From Limobrevibacterium gyesilva (GTDB taxonomy: Bacteria; Pseudomonadota; Alphaproteobacteria; Acetobacterales; Acetobacteraceae), in assembly GCF_025989185.1 (NCBI RefSeq), contig NZ_JAPDNT010000002.1:186001-250000 (forward strand): DNA of 64,000 nucleotides, read 5' to 3'. The notes below the pieces were generated by a model. That model did not search any database. It saw only the letters and a program-made list of their open reading frames with translations, and was not told the origin of the DNA. Positions 55,301-62,949 of the stretch are shown here, one piece after another. Both the position numbers and the translations under genes were made by a program. Numbering within the stretch: the first letter of the stretch is position 1; every line of letters begins with the position of its first letter.

Positions 55301-55440
55301 TCGCCGGTCCCATCGGTCGACGCATTGTCAGAAATGATCAGCTCGAAATCGGTAAAGCTCTGTGCAAGGAGGCTATCCAGCGCCCGCCCGATCGTCCGGG
55401 CGCCATTATAGACCGGGATACCAACAGTCACTTTAGGCAT
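52321..55440 (-). CDS. Giant three-domain glycosyltransferase (GT2-GT2-GT4)
   Basis: The product is 1039 residues. Domain 1 (about 1-240) is GT2 with VTVGIPVYNGARTIGRALDS, SDNASTDGT and a MWAAADD metal site. A middle GT2-like domain (about 395-620) has VVVVDNGCTD and PFGVAANAASRA but lacks a clear DxD. The C-terminal GT4-type domain (about 665-1025) has IMFVGTYQHPPNRDAA and a nucleotide-sugar region with RFGAGLKGKVASSLLAGVPV. One protein could therefore add two or three sugars in a row. The ATG at 55440 is where GT2 homology begins. No initiating transferase or polymerase is seen nearby. Confidence 0.88.
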   Translation of the reverse strand: MPKVTVGIPVYNGARTIGRALDSLLAQSFTDFELIISDNASTDGTGDICQAYAARDKRVRYVRQPTNLGAGLNFRFVLVEARTPYFMWAAADDLWAPSFIERQLAVLEADPGIVLSQSRVLFTVDGRPTNLSTGTFALPHDEEHNVAAYLTNPADNSRYYGLFRTAALQSVFPSRNFFALDWAVAAATLRFGRHHEIPDILMIRDTSDTVAYERGLQRDHRFWLWRIFPMLYMTIWLLAGRRVPVTSAVLYRLAKLNLYMHLRFGMYRWNRAAELYLSNNSARHSLRILLGPWVGWLCAPGLGRRLAAAKRRIRQGVIGAAYVPWRILPLTLAQRQAFKRVVLNAAFRLGYGRAPQQERVEVEEAAASGATLPSMPDLPVADWKMPRHAADQPACLSVVVAPTEGDGVLGMLALVDSIASAQGDLPIEVVVVDNGCTDISGVAFRFLPGFTYRRFDRPVPFGVAANAASRAASAEALVFVESTLRLDADFLRQCRASLAPRTLVGAQLRSWDGFLDAAGGIADAGGLRGYGAGRRTEEPAYLFARAVDYCPGAFAILRTTLSELGEFSAEYASFEISALDLATRLQSAGGQALYWPAAIVSDWSAAARRRKDARIPVDAHALSAEWERFAVCNAALLRRRAEAARAGQRPHDRSRRHRLLFVDADTPRPDQSAGALLALNLIRMLGELAFRVTFVPESNMAFAEGYTDSLRALGVDVVHFPYCASVNDILETRGDEFDVVVLCRAYIADRYIDRVRKLAPQARIIFNTIDLHFVREMREAELLNDARMIAEAEASRSSELASIAKADATIVVSTHEAAIVRAAVPSARVHVVPLLFEMPERLEAGGPDGRQDIMFVGTYQHPPNRDAAIYFAREIWPLVRERLPQARFLVVGSNLTPDVQALAGDGVEVLGFVEDLDAVLATCRVTVAPLRFGAGLKGKVASSLLAGVPVVASSIAVEGTPLRDGVDVVIADAPAAFADAVVRVYEDPVLWRQLAVAGFDFVRREYSIAANVPRLRGVLEDAGMSLQGRPAADRASIVA

Positions 55441-55624
55441 TCTAAGGTCGCGCTCCGTCCGGCGGCTCAATCCAAATTGCAACGGTATTCAAAGCCATGG
55501 TCATCGGGACATGTCGGGCGAGGGCGTGGAATCCTGTTTAATCTGTTCGCGACGGAACGCCTACCCCCAAGAGGGTGTCGCTAGCGTAATTGTCATACTC
55601 CGCCGGGAAGAAACGCCACCGAAA

Positions 55625-56164
55625 TCAACCGGATGCGGCAACCTTGTTGAAATAGGCGGCCAGCTGCAGCGTGATCTGCTCGGCCAGCGCGTCGGCAACC
55701 CGGCCCTGAACCATCTGGTTGTTCAAGTCGGCGGTAAAATATTGTTCATTGATGATGTTGAAAGCATCCAGCGAGCGCGATGTGCCGCTCGTCAACGTCC
55801 GCCGCTGCGGATCGCGGCCGGTCAGCGTCCAGTTGGCCACCCCGACCAGCCGTACGCGCGTTACACTTGAATCCTGCTCGATCGCCAGAAGCTCGACATT
55901 CCACGCAAGCCTGACGGTCAGGTCATAGCGCCTCGCCAACGCAGCACCGGACCGGTCCAGCCGCTCCTGCAGCGCCTGGCGCAGTTGCTGCCCGCTGCGC
56001 TCGGGAATGAGCCCGACATCGACCGCTGCCAGGCCGGCTTCGGCCGGCCCCATCGCCCCGTCCCCCCGCGGCGCATAGATCGGCCGGAACCCGCATCCCC
56101 CAAGCAGGCCGCTCAGCGCCAAGGCCCCAAGCGCCCGCCGTGTCCACCGGCCGCCGCCGCTCAT
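55625..56164 (-). CDS. lptE: LPS-assembly lipoprotein LptE
   Basis: This is a 179-residue outer-membrane lipoprotein. A short basic start, a hydrophobic core and lipobox LLGGC (Cys24) are followed by GFRPIYAP, the motif common to alphaproteobacterial LptE. The LRQALQERLDRSG and VADALAEQITLQLAAYF segments are typical. It plugs LptD during lipopolysaccharide insertion. The ATG at 56164 places the lipobox correctly; the frame continues upstream without homology. The usual neighbours leuS and holA are not here, so it may have moved or may be a second copy. Confidence 0.85.
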   Translation of the reverse strand: MSGGGRWTRRALGALALSGLLGGCGFRPIYAPRGDGAMGPAEAGLAAVDVGLIPERSGQQLRQALQERLDRSGAALARRYDLTVRLAWNVELLAIEQDSSVTRVRLVGVANWTLTGRDPQRRTLTSGTSRSLDAFNIINEQYFTADLNNQMVQGRVADALAEQITLQLAAYFNKVAASG

Positions 56165-56465
56165 GGCCCGCCCAACCCGTCGCAAATCCGAACCAGAACA
56201 GCGGGTTGAGACGCGAAGCCCATGGTCGCAACGTGTACCCGGAAAGAGAAAACCAACATCGGCCCCCGCCGCCTTGACCCGGACGCGAGGCGCCGCCGAC
56301 GCCAAACTACCCCGGCTTCGCGCCCGCCGCCATCACCCCCCTCACCGCCCGGCATCCGGCGCATCTTGCCCGGGAAAGAACCAGGGCAACACAGCCTTAT
56401 AACCCTGAGAGGCGACATGGTTCGGCATGGCAGCGACCGGCGCCTGCGCAACCGACCGTCGCCGC
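56165..56465. other. Gap between dksA and lptE
   Basis: This 301-base gap has no supported gene on either strand. It should hold the lptE promoter, but I see no convincing -35/-10 pair and no strong hairpin at the end of dksA. Confidence 0.3.
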
Positions 56466-56867
56466 CTATCGCCGCGCCCGCTCCTGGCGTTCCTGGGCCT
56501 CGACCGACAGCGCGGCGGTGGGCTCCGCCTCCAGCCGCTTGAGCCCGATCGGCTCGCCCGTCTCCTCGCAGTAGCCATAGACGTCGTCCGCGATCCGGTT
56601 GAGCGCACGATCGACCCGGGCGACGATCTGGCGGGTCCGCTCGCGATTGAGCAGGTTGAGCTCACGATCGAACTCGGCGCTGGCCTGATCGCCGATATCG
56701 GGCTCCCGGATTCCTTCGTCCGACACCAGGGCATCGATCCGTTCGATCTCGCGCACCAGATCGGCGCGCATGTCCAGCAGCTTCTGGCGGAAATACGCGA
56801 TCTGCCGCGGGTTCATGTACGGTTCGTTCTCGGTCGGCCGGTAGCCTGCGGGAACTGGCTCTGTCAT
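56466..56867 (-). CDS. dksA: DksA-family RNA polymerase-binding protein, non-zinc form
   Basis: The 133-residue protein has MNPRQIAYFRQKLLDMRADL, a coiled coil with the acidic tip (EREPDIGDQAS-like, here REPDIGDQASAEFDREL), and the C-terminal YGYCEETGEPIGLKRLEAEP. DksA binds in the RNA polymerase secondary channel and works with ppGpp. Only the first of the four zinc Cys remains, as in other alphaproteobacterial DksA proteins, so the finger probably folds without zinc. The start at 56867 gives a family-typical length. Confidence 0.93.
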   Translation of the reverse strand: MTEPVPAGYRPTENEPYMNPRQIAYFRQKLLDMRADLVREIERIDALVSDEGIREPDIGDQASAEFDRELNLLNRERTRQIVARVDRALNRIADDVYGYCEETGEPIGLKRLEAEPTAALSVEAQERQERARR

Positions 56868-57152
56868 GCGCTCGACAATAAAGATCCGGGCCGCACCTGC
56901 AAGGCCCGCCGCAGACCGGCCCGGTACGCAACCGGCCGTCATCCACCGGGGCCGGCTCGCCTTACGCTCCCGTCAGGCCCGACACCAGTCGCGCCACCCT
57001 GGCCGCATGCTCGTTGGACTGTCGCTGAGTCACCCCGAACTGCCATGTCCAGCTCCGCCAGCATCAAAGGTGAGTGCGCTCCTGCGTTCGTGATTTGCGC
57101 AAGACGCAATGCTTCGCCTTGCATCGGGCGTTTTTGAACAGGAGCGATCGTC

Positions 57153-58682
57153 ATGGCAGTACTCATCGTCGGCACCACGCCTGGCATCGCGAGCGTTTCC
57201 GCCGCCATCAACGTCGCGGTCAACGGCGACACCATCGAGATCCCGGCCGGCAACTACACCGAGAACTTCCCGACGATATATGCCGACATCACCATCGAGG
57301 GCGTGGGCGGCATGGCGCATCTGACGCCCGCGGGCCAACCCTCGAACGGCAAGGCCATCCTGGTCATCGACGCCAACGTCACGCTCGATCACATCGAATT
57401 GTCGGGCGCCAGCGTGCCCGACGGCAATGGCGCCGGCATCCGGTTCGAGGCCGGCAGCCTGACCGTGACCAACAGCTGGATCCATGACAATCAGGAAGGC
57501 CTGCTCGCCAACGCCGTCGCCGGCGCGACGATCACCATCGATCACAGCGAGTTCAACAACAACGGCAACAACGACGGCCTGACGCACAACATCTACGTCA
57601 ACGAGATCGGCCTGCTCACCATCACGAACAGCTATATCCATGACGCGCTCGGCGGGCACGAGATCAAAAGCCGTGCCGACAACACGGTGATCATCGACAA
57701 CCGCATCCAGGACGGCCCCACCGCCGACACGAGCTACAGCATCGATATTCCAGACGGCGGCGCGGTGACCATCACCGGCAACGTCATCCAGAAAGGCCCT
57801 AACTCGCCGAACACATCGGCGATCCATTTTGGCGGCGAGCTGAACCCATCCCACGCGAATTCCACCATCGACATCAGCGGCAACACCGTCATCAACGACC
57901 GCCCCGGCGGCGTGCCGCATCTGCTGCTCAACCAATCCACCGATACGCAGGGCAACAATTTCCCGGCAAGCATCATCGGCAATACGGTCTACGGCATCGG
58001 GGTCGCCGATCTCGCATCGGGCGCTGCAAACATTTCGGGGAACGCGTTCCCCGTCACATCCCCGCCGCCGCTGGACACCAGCCATCCGTTCGAGGTGGCC
58101 TGCTACGCCGCCGGCACGCGCATCGCCACGCCGTCATGCGCGGTCGCGGTCGAGATGCTGCAGCCAGGCATGCGCATCATCTCTTTCTTCGGCGGCACTG
58201 TGCCGATCGTATGGATCGGCCATCGCCATGTCGATTGCCGCGCGCATCCGCGCCCGAAAGACGTGATGCCCGTGCGCGTCCGCGCCGGTGCGTTCGGACC
58301 GGGGCTTCCGGTACGCGACCTGCTGCTCTCGCCGGATCATGCGGTGTATGCAGACGACGTGCTGATCCCGATCTGCACGCTGATCAACGGCACCAGCATC
58401 GTGCAGGAACGCGTCGATACCGTGACCTATTACCACGTGGAACTGCCAGTGCATGACGTGATCCTCGCCGAGGGCCTGCCGGCGGAGAGCTTCCTCGACA
58501 CCGGCAACCGCGACGCGTTCGAGAACGGAGGCAAGGTCAGGCGCTTGCACCGGGGTTCCGCGCAGCAGGTGTGGGAAGCCGAGGCCTGCGCACCGCAATT
58601 GCGGCACGGGCCGCGCCACGCCGCACTCCTGGCCCGATTGCGCGCCCGGGCAACACAGCATCGGCGCGCCGCTGCCGGTTGA
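57153..58682 (+). CDS. Beta-helix protein with a Hint (Hint_2) domain
   Basis: In this 509-residue protein, residues 1 to about 310 form short repeats typical of a right-handed parallel beta-helix (LTVTNSWIHDN, LTITNSYIHDA, VTITGNVIQ, IDISGNTVIND), as in pectate-lyase-like proteins. A Hint_2 domain follows (about 317-460): Cys317 in ACYAAGTRIATPS, PIVWIGHRHVDC, LLLSPDHAVYADDVLIPI and VHDVILAEGLPAESF. Hint domains carry out self-cleavage or release of an adjoining part. No signal peptide is seen; similar proteins in this group are often exported by type I systems. The ATG at 57153 follows CAGGAGCG. Function is unknown. Confidence 0.8.
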   Translation: MAVLIVGTTPGIASVSAAINVAVNGDTIEIPAGNYTENFPTIYADITIEGVGGMAHLTPAGQPSNGKAILVIDANVTLDHIELSGASVPDGNGAGIRFEAGSLTVTNSWIHDNQEGLLANAVAGATITIDHSEFNNNGNNDGLTHNIYVNEIGLLTITNSYIHDALGGHEIKSRADNTVIIDNRIQDGPTADTSYSIDIPDGGAVTITGNVIQKGPNSPNTSAIHFGGELNPSHANSTIDISGNTVINDRPGGVPHLLLNQSTDTQGNNFPASIIGNTVYGIGVADLASGAANISGNAFPVTSPPPLDTSHPFEVACYAAGTRIATPSCAVAVEMLQPGMRIISFFGGTVPIVWIGHRHVDCRAHPRPKDVMPVRVRAGAFGPGLPVRDLLLSPDHAVYADDVLIPICTLINGTSIVQERVDTVTYYHVELPVHDVILAEGLPAESFLDTGNRDAFENGGKVRRLHRGSAQQVWEAEACAPQLRHGPRHAALLARLRARATQHRRAAAG

Positions 58683-58749
58683 CCGGATCAGGCAGGTGCG
58701 CGCGCGAAGAATACGTTCACATAAGCGTAATGCTCGGCGGCCGAGGCCA

Positions 58750-58857
58750 CGCCAATTCGGGTAACTGCAAATTCTACCGAAGTCATCTGGTCTGCGCTAC
58801 TCTGCTGCGTGCCCAAGGGTGTTCTGACCGCTGTCGTCCGAATTTGCAGAATTGGCG
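58750..58857. repeat. Bipartite inverted repeat upstream of gfa
   Basis: CGCCAATTC (58750-58758) and TGCAAATTC (58766-58774) on the left pair with GAATTTGCA (58840-58848) and GAATTGGCG (58849-58857) on the right. Together they make an 18-base-pair stem with a single 7-base bulge and a 65-base loop. It ends 55 bases before the gfa start. It could be an RNA structure, a regulator binding region or a remnant of a small mobile repeat. Confidence 0.5.
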
Positions 58858-58911
58858 GAGGCGCGGTCGAAATCCCGGGCTGTCTGGCGAATGCAAGATG
58901 GGGAGGAAACG

Positions 58912-59490
58912 ATGTCAGGCGCGATTCTGATTCATCCTGCCGTGGATCATGGCTTGATGCCGGCAGCAAAAGAGTTCTCCGGCGGCACGCTCGTCTGCAA
59001 ATGCGCCCAAAATCCCGTCAAAGTAACGGTGACGGGACAAATCGCCCATGACCACGCCTGCGGCTGCACCAAATGCTGGAAGCCGGCAGGCGCCACGTTC
59101 TCGGTGGTCGCCGTCGTCCCGCGCGACAACCTCCGCGTGACGGAAAACGAAAACAAGCTCGCGATCGTCGACCCCAATGCAACCATCCAGCGTTATGCCT
59201 GCACGGGTTGCGGCGTTCACATGTATGGCCGGATCGAGAACAAGAGCCATCCGTTCTATGGGCTCGATTTCGTCCATCCGGAACTGTTCCAGGAATCCGG
59301 CTGGGCCCCGCCGGAGTTTGCCGCTTTCGTCTCCTCCGTCATCGAATCGGGAGTCGATCCATCGCGGATGGGCGCGATCCGGGATCGGCTGAAGGGACTG
59401 GGTCTTGAGCCGTACGACGCCCTGTCGCCACCGCTGATGGATGCGATCGCAACCCATACCGCGAAGGCCTCGGGCGCCTTGCCGCATTGA
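58912..59490 (+). CDS. gfa: Glutathione-dependent formaldehyde-activating enzyme (Gfa)
   Basis: This 192-residue protein has the full cysteine pattern of Gfa: structural zinc C29, C31, C97 and C100 (LVCKC and YACTGCGVH) and catalytic-site C50, C52 and C55 (HACGCTKC). Length and spacing match the Paracoccus enzyme, which speeds formation of S-hydroxymethylglutathione for formaldehyde oxidation. The start at 58912 follows GGGAGG. No S-hydroxymethylglutathione dehydrogenase gene is adjacent, unlike in many methylotroph clusters. Confidence 0.92.
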   Translation: MSGAILIHPAVDHGLMPAAKEFSGGTLVCKCAQNPVKVTVTGQIAHDHACGCTKCWKPAGATFSVVAVVPRDNLRVTENENKLAIVDPNATIQRYACTGCGVHMYGRIENKSHPFYGLDFVHPELFQESGWAPPEFAAFVSSVIESGVDPSRMGAIRDRLKGLGLEPYDALSPPLMDAIATHTAKASGALPH

Positions 59491-59635
59491 TCCCACAACC
59501 AGGGCTGACGCAGAACGGACGACCGATCCTGCTTCGCTCCGGGCAATGCCGGTTCAGGGGGCGACCAGCGCCAATCAGCCCCCGCCTCCGGCGACCGGCG
59601 CGAAGACGTCTGGCGTTCCAGGCTGTGCGGCAAGG

Positions 59636-59711
59636 TGGCGTCCCGTAGGGGATTCGAACCCCTGTTACCGCCGTGAGAGGGCGGTGTCCTGGGCCTCTAG
59701 ACGAACGGGAC
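59636..59711 (-). tRNA. tRNA-Glu (anticodon CTC), CCA encoded
   Basis: On the minus strand the acceptor arms GTCCCGT and ACGGGAC pair perfectly. The D arm contains CGTCTAGAGGCCCAGG, the anticodon stem CCGCC/GGCGG holds the loop CTCTCAC with anticodon CTC, and the T loop is GGTTCGAATCC as in a normal T arm. The discriminator G is followed by a genomic CCA, giving 76 bases. Confidence 0.97.
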
Positions 59712-59808
59712 TGCGGACCGGCGCCTTCTAGGGCCTCTGCGCGCGGACATCAAGCCGTCATGAACACGCACCCGTTCGCGCTGCCCGCATGGGTGCCCCG
59801 CCCACCGC

Positions 59809-60084
59809 TCATCGCGCCAGCGCCGCCCGGCCGAGCACGCGCCCGGACCGCAGATCCACCACCACCACCCGGTCCGGCCCGCCGCCCTGCAACTGCAGCG
59901 CAAGCCGATCCGGCAACGCCGAGACGCCCACGATCCGCGTCCCCTCGGGCTCGTCCAGCACCGCCTGCGCGGCGGGGCCGGGCACCGCGAGCACCCGTTG
60001 CGCCAGCACGACCGCAAGCGTTGCCACCCCGGCGACGATCATCACGCCCATCACCACCACGGCGACTTTCAGCATTCGCATCAC
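59809..60084 (-). CDS. Small membrane-anchored protein next to rluD (DUF6476-like)
   Basis: This 91-residue protein has one N-terminal membrane segment (about 5-28) and a small conserved-looking beta-rich tail with GTRIVGVSALPDRLALQLQG and RVVVVDLRSGRVLG. It is divergent from rluD with a 42-base gap. A small single-pass protein in this position is common in alphaproteobacteria and I associate it with DUF6476, unconfirmed. Several ATGs near the start (60084, 60081, 60075) are possible. Function unknown. Confidence 0.75.
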   Translation of the reverse strand: MMRMLKVAVVVMGVMIVAGVATLAVVLAQRVLAVPGPAAQAVLDEPEGTRIVGVSALPDRLALQLQGGGPDRVVVVDLRSGRVLGRAALAR

Positions 60085-60126
60085 GCCTGCACTCCCACAT
60101 CGCCCCCATCCGGGGTATCCCGGGCC

Positions 60127-61122
60127 ATGTCCAACGAAACCCCACCCGACGCAACCGCCGTCTATGCCGTCACGGCGGCGCCGGAGGCCGAGGGCCAGCG
60201 CGTCGACCGGTTCCTGGCGGACAGCTTCGCCGCCCTCTCCCGCTCACGCGTGAAGGCGCTGATCGAGGCCGGCCACGCCACCCGCGACGGCGCCCGCCTC
60301 ACCCAGCCGGCCGAGTCCGTACATGCCGGCAGCCGCTACACCCTCGTGCCGCCCGCCCCGGTCCCGGCCACGCCGCAAGCCCAGCCCATCCCCTTCCCGA
60401 TTCTGTACGAGGACGCGGACCTGCTGGTGCTGGACAAGCCCGCGGGCCTGGTCGTGCACCCCGCCCCCGGCAACCAGGACGGCACCCTGGTCAACGCCCT
60501 GCTCGCCCACTGCGGCGACCGCCTGCCGGGAATTGGCGGCGAGCGCCGCCCAGGCATCGTGCACCGGCTCGACAAGGATACCTCGGGCGTCATGGTCGTG
60601 GCCAAGACGGAGTCCGCCCTTGCCGCCCTGTCCGCCGCCTTTGCCGCCCGCGACCTCGACCGCGCCTACCTGGCGCTGTGCTGGGGCCTGCCCAACCCCG
60701 CCACCGGCGAGATCGAGGGCGCCATCGGCCGCGATCCGCGCGACCGCAAGCGCATGGCGGTGGTCGCCCGCGGCGGCAAGCTGGCGCTCACCCGCTACCG
60801 CACCCTGGCCCATCGCAACACCGCCGTCTCCCTCCTGGAATGCCGGCTGGCCACCGGCCGCACCCACCAGATCCGCGTCCACCTGGCCAGCCGCGGCCAC
60901 CCCATCGTCGGCGACCCGGTCTATCTCCGCCGCGTCCCCGCCGCCGCCCGCGCCTTGCCGGATGCGGTCCGGCGCGCATTGCTCGACTTCCCGCGCCAGG
61001 CGCTGCACGCCGCCCATCTCGGCTTCACGCACCCCCGCACCGGCCAGCCCTTGTCGTTCACGACGCCCCCGCCCGCGGACATGCAGGCCCTGCTCGATCT
61101 GCTTGACCTGTCTGAAACTTAA
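60127..61122 (+). CDS. rluD: Ribosomal large subunit pseudouridine synthase, RluD family
   Basis: The 331-residue enzyme has an N-terminal S4 RNA-binding domain (QRVDRFLADSFAALSRSRVK) and the catalytic domain with GIVHRLDKDTSGVMVVAKT (Asp within HRLDKDTSG). The later blocks TGRTHQIRVHLASRGHPIVG and RQALHAAHLGFTHP are typical of RluA/RluC/RluD. It converts specific uridines of 23S rRNA to pseudouridine. The ATG at 60127 gives a family-typical N-terminus. RluD next to RpoH is a common alphaproteobacterial order. Confidence 0.93.
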   Translation: MSNETPPDATAVYAVTAAPEAEGQRVDRFLADSFAALSRSRVKALIEAGHATRDGARLTQPAESVHAGSRYTLVPPAPVPATPQAQPIPFPILYEDADLLVLDKPAGLVVHPAPGNQDGTLVNALLAHCGDRLPGIGGERRPGIVHRLDKDTSGVMVVAKTESALAALSAAFAARDLDRAYLALCWGLPNPATGEIEGAIGRDPRDRKRMAVVARGGKLALTRYRTLAHRNTAVSLLECRLATGRTHQIRVHLASRGHPIVGDPVYLRRVPAAARALPDAVRRALLDFPRQALHAAHLGFTHPRTGQPLSFTTPPPADMQALLDLLDLSET

Positions 61123-61135
61123 TCCCGACTACATG

Positions 61136-61175
61136 AGTCCAGAATGTTGACTGGACTAAATTCGTCCGGTATAAA
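61136..61175 (+). promoter_or_regulatory. Strong sigma-70 promoter with overlapping dyad, upstream of rpoH
   Basis: TTGACT (61147-61152), a 17-base spacer and TATAAA (61170-61175) make a near-consensus promoter, one mismatch in the -35 and one in the -10. A perfect inverted repeat AGTCCAG-N8-CTGGACT (61136-61142 and 61151-61157) overlaps the -35, the right place for a repressor or other regulator. The start of transcription would leave a leader of about 240 bases before the rpoH GTG. Confidence 0.7.
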
Positions 61176-61419
61176 GTCGCGAGGAAACGATGCGTAACAG
61201 GCGCTCACATCGTATGGCCATCCGGGGAGACGCTGCCGCGGAAGGGGCGCTTCCCGGGGTGAAATGGTCCCATCGCGCCTGACATCCGCTTCCGGGTTCC
61301 CGATGTCACAGTCAACCCAGCCCCGGGGCCCAGTGTCCCGGGTCACAGATCCAGCAGCCGATTGCCGCCTCGCGCCGAACCGGGCAGGGCCGCGATCGCA
61401 AAGACGAAAGGAGCCTAGC

Positions 61420-62358
61420 GTGGTCTCTGCCGTCACCAACGTTGCCCCCGAGGGCAATCTCACGCGGTATCTCCAGGAGATCCGCAAATTCCCCATGCTC
61501 TCCCCCGAGGAGGAGCTGGCACTCTCCAAGCGTTGGCGCGACCACCAGGATATGGAGGCGGCGCACAAGCTTGTCACCTCCCATCTGCGCCTGGTCGCAA
61601 AAATCGCCATGGGCTATCGCGGCTACGGCTTGCCGGTCGGCGAGCTGATCAGCGAAGGCAATGTCGGCATGATGCAGGCGGTGAAGCGGTTCGACCCGGA
61701 CCGCGGCTTCCGCCTGGCCACCTACGCCATGTGGTGGATTCGCGCGGCCATCCAGGAATACATCCTGCATAGCTGGTCCCTGGTGAAGATGGGCACCACC
61801 GCCGCCCAGAAGAAGCTGTTCTTCAACCTGCGCCGGCTGAAGGGCCAGATGCAGGCCATCGACGACGGCGACCTGAAGCCCGAGCAGGTGGCGAAGATCG
61901 CCCATGTGCTGGCCGTGCCCGAACAGGACGTGATCAGCATGAACCGCCGCCTGTCGGCCCCCGACCACAGCCTCAACGCCCCCGTGCGGGCGGACAGCGA
62001 GGGCGAATGGCAGGACTGGCTGGTGGACGAGAGCGACAGCCAGGAGACCGCGATCGCCGAGCACGAGGAGATGTCGGGCCGCAAGGCCCTGCTCGCCGGC
62101 GCGCTGAAGACGCTGAACGAGCGCGAGCGCCACATCCTCATCGAGCGGCGGCTGAAGGACAACCCGACCACGCTCGAGGAGTTGTCGCAGCAATACGGCA
62201 TCTCCCGCGAGCGTGTCCGCCAGATCGAGGTCCGCGCGTTCGAGAAGCTGCAGAAGGCCATGCACACGCAGGTGGCCGAGCAGCGCCGCGCGGCCCGGCC
62301 GCAGGCCCCAGGATCGGCCGCGCAGCCGCCGCAGGCCGCGGCGCATAGCGGCGCCTGA
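61420..62358 (+). CDS. rpoH: Heat-shock sigma factor RpoH (sigma-32)
   Basis: The 312-residue sigma factor has region 1.2/2 (YLQEIRKFPMLSPEEELALS, then VTSHLRLVAKIAMGYRGYGL), the RpoH box KKLFFNLRRLKGQ and a region 4 helix-turn-helix (LEELSQQYGISRERVRQIEV). The GTG start at 61420 is supported by AAAGGAG 7 bases upstream; the in-frame sequence before it is not conserved. A Pro/Ala-rich tail of about 25 residues follows region 4. It directs heat-shock gene transcription. A strong promoter and long leader precede it and a hairpin follows. Confidence 0.95.
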   Translation: MVSAVTNVAPEGNLTRYLQEIRKFPMLSPEEELALSKRWRDHQDMEAAHKLVTSHLRLVAKIAMGYRGYGLPVGELISEGNVGMMQAVKRFDPDRGFRLATYAMWWIRAAIQEYILHSWSLVKMGTTAAQKKLFFNLRRLKGQMQAIDDGDLKPEQVAKIAHVLAVPEQDVISMNRRLSAPDHSLNAPVRADSEGEWQDWLVDESDSQETAIAEHEEMSGRKALLAGALKTLNERERHILIERRLKDNPTTLEELSQQYGISRERVRQIEVRAFEKLQKAMHTQVAEQRRAARPQAPGSAAQPPQAAAHSGA

Positions 62359-62364
62359 CCAAAG

Positions 62365-62402
62365 CCGCTTCCGGCGCGGCGCCTTCGCCGCGCCGGAAGC
62401 GG
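62365..62402. terminator. Bidirectional hairpin between rpoH and the converging gene
   Basis: A perfect 16-base stem, CCGCTTCCGGCGCGGC (62365-62380) with its complement at 62387-62402, surrounds a GCCTTC loop, 6 bases after the rpoH stop. There is no T-run on the plus strand and only CTTT on the minus side, so it may stop transcription from both sides by structure alone. Confidence 0.6.
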
Positions 62403-62430
62403 ATACCGGCCCCACAACCGTAAACAGACC

Positions 62431-62949
62431 TCAGCCCGGCGATGGCGACTCGCCGGGGGCGTCCTGCGCCATCGGCGCGTCGACCGGCGGAATGTCCCAC
62501 AGCGCCTCATAGCGCGCCCGGATGGCCCGCAGCCGCACCATGCGGGCCTGCGCCCCGGCCTCCAACGCCAGCGCGAGCAGCAGCGGTCCCAGCTCCACCA
62601 ACACCCACCCGCCCACCTGCGCCAGCCAGGCGGTGGCCAGCACCCGGGGATCGGCGATCAGATCCAGCGCGCTGCCGATCCGGTGCCCGGCCTGCCAGAG
62701 CTCGGCCACGGGCTGCAGCGTCGTCGCCAGCCCCAGCAGCAGGATCGGCCGTGCCGTCGGCCGGCCAGGCGTCTGGTCCAAGGCCAGCGCCAGCAGTCCC
62801 GGCCCCAGCAGCAAGCCTGCCAGCACCGCGGTCGGCGTCGCCAGCGTCGCCAATGCACCGCAGGCCAGCCCCTGCAGCCACAGCATCGATCCGCGCTTCC
62901 GTGCAGCCTTCGGGGCCGATGCCGCGGCCATGGCGCGGGCCCGCCCCAT
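62431..62949 (-). CDS. Uncharacterised small membrane protein
   Basis: This 172-residue protein has a basic start and two or three hydrophobic segments (LWLQGLACGALATLATPTAVL, about 23-60, a middle segment near GLATTLQPVAEL, and WVLVELGPLLLALALEAG, about 114-131). A charged C-terminal tail follows. No family is recognised. Its start touches the stop of the gene upstream (shared base 62949), so the two are likely one transcript and may act together at the membrane. Confidence 0.6.
   Translation of the reverse strand: MGRARAMAAASAPKAARKRGSMLWLQGLACGALATLATPTAVLAGLLLGPGLLALALDQTPGRPTARPILLLGLATTLQPVAELWQAGHRIGSALDLIADPRVLATAWLAQVGGWVLVELGPLLLALALEAGAQARMVRLRAIRARYEALWDIPPVDAPMAQDAPGESPSPG

Noticed and set aside
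59557-59583. Hairpin GGGGGC/GCCCCC downstream of tRNA-Glu as terminator
   Set aside because: Only six base pairs, a 15-base loop and no T-run; too weak to call.
61100-61135. Sigma-32 promoter at the end of rluD reading toward rpoH
   Set aside because: CTTGACC with a CCCGACTACAT-like -10 is only a loose match; the sigma-70 promoter at 61147 is far stronger.
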